Positions 14,501 to 25,869 of a stretch of DNA of 64,000 nucleotides are shown here, one piece after another. Under the pieces are notes generated by a model that saw only the letters and a program-made list of their open reading frames with translations, made no database searches and was not told where the DNA came from. A program made the position numbers and the translations under genes. The stretch spans positions 14,382,195-14,446,194 of the forward strand of contig CM037838.1 in the NCBI GenBank assembly GCA_021234535.1, written 5' to 3'. This DNA is from Stichopus chloronotus (lineage: Eukaryota > Echinodermata > Holothuroidea > Aspidochirotida > Stichopodidae). Position 1 is the first letter of the stretch; every line of letters starts with the position of its first letter.

Positions 14501-17500
14501 TGCAAAAAATGGGTTTATTGTTTAACAAAGGACCTAAAGGAAAAACATTCGACTTTTCAAAATTTACTTTTAGTCCTGAAGACAATTGAAGCTCTTCAAA
14601 AATATCAACAACTGCCTTAACCGACGAATGGTATCCATCGAGAAAGATGTAAGTGTCATCGGCATATTGAATAATGCGTGTTTAGTGATTAGAAATTAAT
14701 AAACCTTTAATATCTGGTGACGAATTAATACGTAATTCAAGTACTTCCGCGCATAGAATAAAAAGATAGGGGCTAATGGGACATCCTTGTCTAACTCCTC
14801 TAGAAACTTTGAAAAAGGCAGAGGAAAAACCATTATTACACACACAAGATGTTGTATTTGAATGTAAAGTGGATATCCACTGGATGAGACTTCTGCTAAA
14901 ATTAAAAAAGTGCAAGCAGTTATAAATAAATCCCCACTCTAGCCTATCAAAGCTTTTCCAAAATCAACTAAAAGGAGAAAACCCGGTACATTATTATCTT
15001 TACAGTAATCAATAGTGTCTAATATATATCGAATATTCTCACCAATGAACCTGTTCTTTATAAAAACCAGTCTGATTATCGTTAATGACAATCGGAATAA
15101 CGTTTTTAATCCTGGAAGCCAGAGCCTTGGAGCAAATTTTATAGTCCACATTTAATAGTGAAATGGGACGATAATTTTTAATGAAAAGTGGATCCTTACT
15201 AGGCTTTGGAATTAATGTAATGATAGCTCTACCTTGTTCATCGGACATTTAAGTATTTAAATATGCACAGTTAAGAGACTTAGTAACCATTTCTCCTTTC
15301 TTCTTTCTAAATTCAAGAAGTAGTTAGTATTTCTCTCCCCTTCTTCAACCCAACCGGCTCGTGCGCGAACAATAATACCATGAACTTTAAAATCATAATC
15401 GCCTGAAGCCTGCTTCTTGCCTCTAATAATTTGTTACGAGTATAATCAGAATGTGAGTTGCAAAACGTCTTTTCTAAATGACTGATCTTCTTAAGGACGT
15501 CTCTTTCATATTTTCGTCTTTCTTTAGCCTTATTTTTTCCGTAAACAACAGATAATTTTCGGATAGAGTATTTCATATACTCCCAAGTAATGGCAGTATC
15601 AATGTTAGCATACTCACAAGTAACATTGTTGATAACACCAGTGATAAGAACTAAAAATTGCTGATCTTTCAAAAAAGAGTTGCTAAATTTCCAAAAACCA
15701 GGACCTCTTTGTTCGTTTCTCAAATTAACATCCAGATTAACAATCGAGTGATCTGAACTAAGGCTAGCGGAGGTACTAACTCGTCTAACCATATAGACTA
15801 AAGAGCGTGAAATCAAAAAGAAATCCAGTCTACAGTGAATGTCATTAGAAACGTTTGAGGTCCAAGTAAAAGATCTGTGGCAAGGGTTTTTCTCTCTCCA
15901 AATGTCCACTAAATCATAAGCAACGACAAGATCATAACATTTATCCCTGGCGTTAAAATTTGTACGTGGATTTCCGCCCAATAAATAATAATAAGATTTT
16001 TTAATAATTATATTATTATAATTTTAATATTTTTTTACATCCATATTTTATTTCAACTTTTGCTCATTTTGCATTTATATAAGTGATACAAATCAAAAAT
16101 CTTCCATTTTCTTAAACATAAACAGAAAATCTTTTAGCACATACTAAAGACATAGATTACAACAAATATTACAAAATGTATCCTTCAATTTATCATAGGT
16201 GAAGTATCTTTTACTGACATTTCCCTTTGAAATATGCTTATCGACCTCCAAAGCAAATTTAAATTTATGTTCAAACTCATATAAAGTTGGCAATTTATCA
16301 TTTTGCTTACATTGAAAAACGAAATATTTCAAATTATAAATCAAGAAGTTGTAGGGATGCTTAAGCATCTGATTGAAACCAAAGAAGACATCTTCCTTCG
16401 AAAAAACAAAACATCTACCAAGAAACATACTCTCAGCAGCCAACAAAAAGGAGGACACGATGTGGCAGTTACAAAATAAATGCTCAAAAGTCCCTTCATG
16501 AATTTTGCAAAAAGAACATAACGGATTCACAGTTCGATTCATGAGATTTAAGCCACTATTTATCCCCAAAATGTTATGTAAAAAACGAAATTGAAAGTAT
16601 TGTAACTTAATATCCCTCACCGTAAACCAGACATTAGAAAAAATATTTGACCATTTACCCTTATCAAAGTTATAATTCCATTTCTGTAAAGCTGTTGGAG
16701 GGCTAAAAAATTCTTTAACTATACAACCGTATGCCCATTGTGAGACACTTTTCTGACTGAGCAACCTTTAAGTAAATCCTCGTTATGATTAAGAGAATGG
16801 TCTGTTTTATTAAAGTTTTGCTTCCACAAAGTTGGAATGGCAGAAATTATACCATTATACCTGGTAAAAGGAAAATCGTCTAAATTATAAACTTCCACAA
16901 ACTCATTACACTGCATTGGCTTATTATCATCATTAAAAAAAATTGTATACATGGTCGATTCCCTTAGAGTGCATAAATTGATAAAACACGATGTTATTAC
17001 CAACTTTTATATTGGAGTTATTCCAAATTATCTCGTTTACAAACTTGCTTGATGGTTCTTTAAAATTCAATATTGACCAAGCTTTACAAATATCCTTTAC
17101 AAACAAATTATTGATATTGGAAACATCGTGTTTACTAAAGTCACATTGAAAGATAAAATCTTTTCCAAAATCACTCAAATGATAATCTAGAATCTTCCAC
17201 GCACCATTATTATCGCTTAAATATCTTTTAATCCAAGTAACGTTAAGACTGTGAAGAAAGCTCTCTAAATGAATTACCTTAAGACCACCCAAATGAATAG
17301 GGTTAATCATTGTCTGGCGTTTAACCTTGTCAGGCTTATCATTCCAAATAAAGTTGAAAAGAATTGAATTCAAATCCAAAATAAACTATTAGTAATCGAT
17401 GATTCCAAATTGCGTGAAATAAGAAAAAAGTCGAGTCGGCAGAAAATACCAGATGTAATATTTGACCTCCAAGTAAAATCTTTTTTGTATGGATTCCTCG

Positions 17501-20500
17501 CCCTCCAAATATCAATTAAGTCAAATGTTAACATTAGCTCTAGACATTTTGATCTTGCATTGAAATTAGTCCTTGAAATTCCTCCATGTTTATCTAACTG
17601 TGAATTAAAAACAAAATTAAAGTCGCCCCCAATGATAAGCGAATTAATAAGAAAATCATTAAGTTTCAACAATAATCTACGGAAGAAATCCTCGTCGTCC
17701 CCATTTGGACCGTACAAACAAACGATAGCAAAATTTCTACCCGAGATCTTAACCTCTGCTACAATAAGTCTCCCGTCGAGGGGAGCATACCAACGTATAA
17801 TGTTTACATCTAAAGAAGGATTAAAAAGCATACAGACCCCTCTACTCGAGGATGACCCATGGCCAAAGATAATACGACCTCCCATTCGTTCTGCCAAAAC
17901 AATTTATCCTTAGGGGTGCTATGTGTTTCTTGCAGAAGATATATATCTTTTAAATTCATTCTCAGATATGAAAATACTTTACGCCTTTTCCTAAACTGTC
18001 TAATACCACGTACATTATAGGAACAGATTTTTAATTCTGTCATAATGGTAGAATAGTAAATCCGCTAAATGCAGCGCATGCATAAGAACATTGATACAAG
18101 TTAATGCTGCACGAATTGAAAATAAGTAAAAGTATGTTGAAATATTTGATGGAATGCGGAGAAAAGGAAAAACAGGAAAAAAGAGAGAAAAACGCAGGGA
18201 AAGAACAAGAAACATCACAACAGTCAGAGACAATGAATCCGTGAAGGACTTGAATTGACTGCGAAGGTTCCAAGCGAACCTGTTAGAAAAACCTAAACAC
18301 ACCATCAATAAAAAAAAACTGTAGGAAGAAAACATCTCACTGCCCAGCGGAGTGAGTGACAACTGTACGAGAGAAAAAAAATAGTTGAATGTTTCTCTGA
18401 AATTTCACCAACTAAATAAAAAAAAAAAAATGTTCATACTTGCGACTTTCGTTCTCCATATAAAGGAATCAAGAGAAGTTCATTAATCTTTCAAAGGAAA
18501 GGATTTATGCAACACTTTGGTTCTCAAAACTGAAAAGGCTTTCTAGAGACATATCTCTCCATTTTCCTCCAAAAAATCTCAGTTTGGTGCCGTGATCGTA
18601 AAGTTCAGTGACTTTGTCAGCCCATTTCTTCTTTTCCTTAAGATCAATTCTGGTCAAGTCATCCACGATAAAGAACGGCTTATTTTCTAGAGCTGATCTT
18701 CTAGCTTTCATAATGGCTACTTTATCCTTGTATGAGAGACATTTGACAAGAATATGAGGGGATCTTTCGCCACGACTTGTACCCGTCTCTATGGCAACGT
18801 TCAATCCTTACGTCTGGGATATTCGGGAACAAAGAGAGCACCTTTGTCTTGACAATTGATTCGCAGTCTTCGTCCTGCGTTGAAGGAATTCCAACTATCC
18901 TGAACTTATTGCGTCTTGACATTCTTTCTTGTTTGTTAACATCATCCATAGTATATTCTAATGCTTGTTCCAAAGCCGCAATTTTCCGGGAGAAATCTTC
19001 ATTCTCCCTTTCCTTGGCCGCCATCTTGAATTCGAGATCATCGATACGTTTTGCCTGAAATTCGACGGCTTTACCCAGTTCTCTTTCTAATTTGGATATG
19101 GAAGTCTGGAGATTCTTCAAAGAACGTTCCACAACCTGTTGAAACCCTTGTATGGCAGATTTCCAGCCCTCTTCTACATCAGTATTACTTTGATCGTCCA
19201 TGTTATCGGGATCCTCTATGGTGTGACGTAAGAGGCCCTTTGCTTCAGAACGAGAGTGAGACAATGTGGATTGGCTCGATAGTGGCGGTCTGCCTCTTCG
19301 TTTTTTTGAAGTCTCCATGACCCAGAACTGAACTGAATGCACAGTGCAAGGTGGAACCAAACAACTCTCTTCTTAAGAGGTAAAAAACTTGGAAATTTCA
19401 CTCACTCCTCAAAGCAACGTGCTTAGCATTCCATGGTTTAGGCTCGTCCATAATTTGTGAGATTGCAAATGTTTTGAATAAAAGGTTTCTACCAACTGGA
19501 GTATTATCTCTTTGATTCCATAAGTTTAAGGACCGCTTAAGCAGAGACAGCTTTGGGGGAAAGTTCAAATGGAAGAGATCTTCTCTATTACAAGTAAATG
19601 TGATTCCCAACAGGGTAACTGGGCCTTTTGACCAGGTGAAAGGGAGGTCATTGACAAAACACCGTTTCGAGAGAGTGAAAGGGCTAGGGGGAAGAGAATA
19701 ATTTTATTAAAATAATTTTTAGTTCAGAAGCATTCCCAAGATCATTCAGGACACGAAGAACCTCTCGGATAGAATCTTGGGTGTTGTCTAAATAAATAAT
19801 GGTGTCGTCCGCATACTGCATTATCTTAATGCAGTATCTTAATTTCTTTGTTTAAAACTTGCTGACCTTTAATAATAGTACTGGAATTGATTTTTGAGCC
19901 AAAAATTCAACTGCAATAATAAAGAAATACGAGCTGAGGGGACACCCTAGTCTGACACCTCTCATTAACTTAATATAGTTAGAAGAATATCCGTTATTAA
20001 TTACACACGCTGAACTGTTAGTCTGAAAAGTGTGAATCCAAATAATAAAGTTTTCACCAAAATTCAAATCTATTAAACAATAATGTACAAATTTCCACTC
20101 GAGGGTGTCAAAAGCCTTTTCGAAATCAACGAACATAATGAAACTAGAAATATCCAAATCCATACAGTAATCAATCAAATCTATATAAAGTAAATCTTAT
20201 ATTTTCGCCAATAAACCTGTTTTTCAAAAACCCTGTTTGGTTATGTCCAATACGTTGTGACAAAACAAGCTTTAATCTGTAAGCAATGGCCTTTGCTGCA
20301 ATTTTGTAATCGGTATTGAGAAGTGTAATAGGCCTCAAATTTTTTACAAACGAAAAATCTTTGTTGGGCTTGGGAATTACAGTAATTATACCTCGGCATT
20401 GCTCAGGGGACAAAGTCCCTTTGGCAAAACCATAATTAATAGAATCTGCAACAATAGGACCTAATAAATCCCAGAAGAATTTGTAAAAAATGAAGTAATT

Positions 20501-23500
20501 TCATCAGTCCCTTCAGTGGAAGTTACATGAGTACCGTCATCTTGAACAATGTAGTTAATAGTGTTTTGGGCTTTGTGCCTTCTCTCCGAATTGAGAAAGT
20601 ACCTGTTGTTCTTTTCACCATCCTCGACCCACCTGGCTCGTGACCTTATTTGAATACCTTTCAATTTGAAGTTATAAATTTGAAGTTATCTCATTTTTTG
20701 CTTCCATTAAAAGACTATTTGTATCTGCGTCCCAATTACTAAAAAGTTGTTTTTCCAGAGCATTTACATACTTACTGAGATTCCTTTCCCGTTTTCGTCT
20801 ACTTCGAGCCAAATTCTCACTAAACATTATGGTAATTTTACGGATATTATGCTTCACAAAATCCCATTCCAAAGAAGGATTCTCCCATTTCCTATTAGTA
20901 TTTAATACATTCTCATGCAAAAAGGACTGGATCTGATTAACATAATCTTTATTTTCTAACAAGGAATTATTAAACTTCCAGAATCCTGGTCCTCTTCTAC
21001 AAACCGCAGTACTAATTGTAATAAAAACAAAGGAATGGTCTGACCTCAATCTCGAAATTAAATCATCATTTGTGACTTTTGACGTAAGAACATTGGAAAT
21101 AAGAAAGAGATCCAAACGACAATAAACGTCATCGTTAACACCTCATTTCCAGGTGTACTGTTTTGAAAGAGGATGCCTGTTGTGCCAAATGTCCACCAAG
21201 TTAAAGTGAAACATTAAATTTAGATATTCCTCCCGAGTCTTGAAGTTTTTACGACGGACTCCATTCTTTTTTATAAAGATCAAAGTTAAAAATAAAATTA
21301 AAATCACCCCCAAAACAACATTACCACAGTTAAATTCTCCCATTTTGCGAAGAAGTTCTATATAGAACGACGGATCGTCAATGTTTGGATCATAAATGTT
21401 AACGATCGTAAAAATTTGATTATTAGTTTTAATGTCGGAGATTATAAAGCGTCCAGCATTGTCGGCATCTTTTTTGATAACTTCAAAAGAAAGTAAGGGA
21501 TTAAAAAGGATCATAACACCTCTGCAATCACTGTTCCCATTTGAAAACATAGTTTTACCTCCCCTTTCGTTTGTCCAAAAGGTTTCCTGATCAGGAGTGC
21601 TATGCGACTCCTGAATGATAGTGATATCAGGCCTATGGTTATGAATAAAAGTGAACAACTGTCTTCTTTTTGACATTTACCTCAACCCTCCTGCATTATA
21701 CGTACAAAATTTCACAGTACCCATGTTGGAAAAGAGGTTTTAAATGCATTGTAATTGATATAGATGACGATGTTATATGTTCCCAAAAACAATTCAAATG
21801 GCCTAAAACTGTCGAAGGCAGCTTTAGATAGGTACAAGGAGAAGTCCCTGAAATAACGAAGGGTACATACCTTATATCTTCTAACGTTTCTATTCCAAGT
21901 GATAAAATAAATATTAATTAAGTAATAATCCAAGGAAGAAATACATCCAGTGAGCACAAGGTTGGCTACACAATAATAAAAATTGTGGATGGGATCTGAA
22001 AACATCGAAAAGTAAATACACACACAAAAAAAAAAAACAAGATAGCACAAGAAAATGAAGCATGCTGCAATAGAACTTCAAAGACTTGGCAGCAAAACTT
22101 AGCAAAGAAACAGCGACACATCAACAGAAAGTAAAAAGACATACAGTCCAGTCAACTAGATCGGACCAAAGGCGATCAGTTCGGAAGGGCCTTCGTTAAG
22201 ATAGTGGTTGAAAAACGACAGATTGAAAATGAGACGGCTTTCCGTCTTGTCCTCGCCATTTTCCCGCGGAGAAGGGGAGGTAGGTGCCTCTGGCGTAGAG
22301 ATCGGCTACTTCCGCTTCTTTTTTTCCGTCAAGTCTACAAAGGTCAGATCATCAGTAATGAAATATCCTTCATCTTGTAGTTTAGCTCGTTGATTTTTCA
22401 GAGCAGTGACCTTGTCCAGAGAGAAGGATAATCGCACCAGAAGATTACGGTTACGTCCCTCTCTTCGGGCACCATCTCTGTGGGCTCTCTCCATGTTAGC
22501 GTTTGCAATTCCAACTTTGTTCAGTACTTCTCTAGCAATGTCTAAACAATTTTCTGCAGCAGAACTTTGGTAACCCACAATCCGAATATCGTTTCTACGA
22601 GAAAACCGTTCTTGCTTATTTAGGGCCTCAGCACTTTGCTGGTTGATAGATTCAAGCTCTGCAATACGTTGTTCCATCATTTTAAACATTTCCTCATGTT
22701 CTTTCTCCTTCTTTTCAAGGACAACAACAAGGCTATTAGTGAACTCTAGCGCTTTGTCAAAATTCAGTTCAATTCGTTTTAGCTCCTTGGTTATACGACC
22801 AAGAGAAACTTCTATAGAGCTACTCAGATCAGTCATTGTATTCTCCACACTCGAAATACTTTCATTGTCCGTTGCTTCGTTGAAAACATCTGAAAGCTCT
22901 CCTGAAGGCACGAAGTGTTGACTAGCCTGATACGTCCTAGTGTTATCGTGTGTTGAGCTTTTTTTGTGTGTGGCTAGGCTGCTTGTTTTTCGAACCTTTT
23001 GGCCTGCCTCCTTTTTCTTCAATGCACTCGATTCCATGACTTGAAAACTTCAAACAACACTCAAAAATGTCGGCGAGGAAATCACAATGCAGGATAATCA
23101 AAGAAAAGTTGTTCAACCTCGACGTTATACCTAAAAACGAGTAAAACTTACAGACCCTTCGCAGAACAAGTCTTACTCAGTCACCACCTTGTTGCCAAAT
23201 TCCAAATAATAATAATAATAATAAATTAAGAATAATAATAATAATAATAAATTAATCAATAGGATGTTCGCCACCCAACCTGGTAGAGTGTTCTCTGAGC
23301 TGCGCAATGATACAAACACCTCAGAGATACCCGACAAGGAACAGACATATAACTTCTGGAAAGGTGTATGGGGCAGGACACACAATCACAACGAAGATGT
23401 GACGTGGGAACAACCCTGCGAAGTACCACTCCAGAGAGCCAAGCCAATTACAAGTACAGAGATCAAGCAGAAAGTCAAAAAGATGTCAAATTGGAAGTCA

Positions 23501-25836
23501 CCAGGGCCCGATCAAGTACAGGGATTCTGGCTCAAAAATCTGACCAGCTTTCACGGCAGACTGGCACCACAACTGCAGAACATAGTTGACCACCCTTAAC
23601 ATATCCCCGCCTGGCTCACTACAGGCAGAACGGTCCTGATCCAGAAAGATCCAATGAAGGGTACACAGCCTAGTAATTATAGGCCGATAACCTGCCTACC
23701 CACAACCTGGAAATTGATGTCAGGGATCCTGGCTGACCAAATAACCTCCCACCTCAACGAGCATCACATCCTCGCACACGAACAGAAAGGGTCACGAAGC
23801 GGATGTCGAGGAACTAAAGACCAGCTGCTAATCGACAAGACCGTGACCAGTGACTCAAAGAGGAGACGTACAAACTTAGCGGTGGCGTGGATAGACTATA
23901 AGAAGGCTTACGACTCTGTCCCACATTCCTGGATACTGCACAGTATGACGGCACATGGGGTGGACCCTAAGATCACAAGGCTCATAGAGATGTCAATGAA
24001 GAACTGGAACACCGCTCTAACTTGCGGAGGAGAACATTTCACCAACATTAAGATCAAGTGCGGCATATTCCAGGGGGATGCGCTCTCACCACTCCTGTTC
24101 TGTATAGCCCTCAATCCCTTGAGTTACATGCTTCGTAAGGCCAAGCAAGGGTATACACTCAAGACAGGCCATAAAATCAACCACCTCCTGTATATGGATG
24201 ACCTCAAACTATACGCCAAAAATGAAAAGGATTTGAAGGCACTAGTAGAAACGGTCCGGATATTCACCAACGACATCAAGATGGAGTTCGGGCTTGATAA
24301 ATGTGCCAGGCAGGTCATCGTCAGAGGAAAAATCAGGCTGACCGATGGGCTTGACCTTGACATGGGAAAGATCAGGGATGCCGACCTGAATGAAGGATAT
24401 AAATACCTGGGCATACTCCAGAATATGGAAAACAAAGAAAAGATGGTCAAGGACAAGGCATCGGCAACACACAGGAAAAGGCTGAGACAAGTACTGAAGT
24501 CCAGGCTAAATGGACGGAATAAAATAGATGCAATAAACGCATATGCCCTACCTGTGATCACTTACACGGCAGGCATAATAAACTGGTCTCAAAATGAGCT
24601 GGCAGTACTCGACAGGAAGACAAGAAAGACACTAACAATGTATGGCGGACTACACCCTAGAGCTGATGTGCACCGTCTGTACACTCCAAGAAAGAATGGT
24701 GGAAGGGGTCTGAGAGAAGTCGCAGCCTCTGTGACATTCCAGTGTGCCCGCCTCCAGGAATACATCATGGAAGCCAAGGACTCAGACCCATTGATAGAGG
24801 CTGTATGGCAAAATAATGTACTAACAAATTACAAACCGAAGAAAGTAGCCATGGCAGATTGGAAAAAACAATATGAAGAGAAGTGGTCGACGAAGCTGCT
24901 CCATGGCCAATATCGCAGACAAGTCCCACAGATCACGGCCATGGAAAACACCTACCGATGGCTGAAAGATATCACGGGGCTGAAAATTGAAACTGAGGCA
25001 CTCATAACGGCTGCTCAAGACCAAGCCCTAAATACTAAGTGCCATCAGGCCAAAATACTCCACACAACAACAGACCCATTGTGCAGAATGTGTGGAGAGA
25101 AGGATGAGACCTGTCGCCTATACAACGACTGCTTGCCCTAAGATTGCCGGAAGCCTCTACAAAACCAGACATGACAACATCGCAACAGTCCTCCACCATA
25201 AAGTGTGTCAGCACTATGGAATACAGACGGAACACAGTAACACATGGCTCCACAAGCCCAACCCGACCGAAGAAAATGATAAAACCAAGATCCTCTGGGA
25301 CTTCGAAGTTCGAACAGATAGAGTAATCCCTGCGAGAAGACCAGACCTGGTAATAATGGACAAGACGGCCAAACAAGCAACAATAGTAGATGTGGCCGTA
25401 CCCAATGATACCCACATAAATGAGAAAGAAAGAGAAAAAATAGAAAAATACCAGGACTTACGACTTGAGGTACAGAGGATGTGGAATGTCAGGGCAAAAG
25501 TTGTCCCCGTGGTGGTCGGAGCACTAGGAGCCATCACCAATAACCTGGAGGCAACCAGGCAACCATGAAGTTAGACCACTGATAAAAACAACATTACTGG
25601 GAAGTGCCCACATTCTGAGACGAGTGCTCCACCTCCCAGGATCCGGGTAGGACCCCGAGGTGTGAGAAGAAGACGCAAAAATGAAGTCCGACCGAGAGGT
25701 TGTGAAAGAATAATAATAATAAATTAAGAATAATAATAATAATAATAATAAATTAATAATAATAATAATATGATGATGATGATAATAATAATAAATATAA
25801 TAATAATTATAATAATAATAAGATAAATGATAATAA

Positions 25837-25869
<33 letters not shown>

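Larger units (their letters stand above)
16020..19440 (-). mobile_element. L1/Tx1-like LINE copy 2, internally deleted
   Basis: Minus-strand LINE with 5' UTR (about 19,325-19,440), ORF1, a spacer and ORF2. ORF2 starts with an AP endonuclease (SYNVRGIRQFRKRR, LLQETHS, IIGGDFNFV, CRLDFFLISRN) down to about 17,390. It then jumps directly to sequence that in other copies lies after the RT (LNSILFNFIWNDKPDKV), so essentially the whole reverse-transcriptase domain is missing. The C-terminal finger domain (16,144-16,764; CSFC...EHLFCNC) is kept. An AT-rich tail lies at 16,020-16,140. The copy cannot encode an active RT. Confidence 0.8.
19441..23198 (-). mobile_element. L1/Tx1-like LINE copy 3 (3'-truncated)
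   Basis: Minus-strand LINE with 5' UTR (about 23,040-23,198), an intact ORF1 (22,306-23,037), a 600-bp spacer and a broken ORF2 (about 21,676 down to 19,450). Homology to copy 1 stops at FAISQI near 19,450, exactly where the 5' end of copy 2 begins, so the 3' part was lost or displaced. The T-rich tail and C-terminal finger domain expected next are not found. It is 35-40 percent AT-poorer than nothing around it: composition does not set it apart from neighbouring copies. Confidence 0.78.

Noticed and set aside
17410..17913. 167-codon plus-strand frame
   Set aside because: Antisense shadow of the LINE copy 2 endonuclease, which has clear motifs on the minus strand.
24124..24561. 145-codon minus-strand frame
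   Set aside because: Antisense shadow of the R4-like RT on the plus strand.
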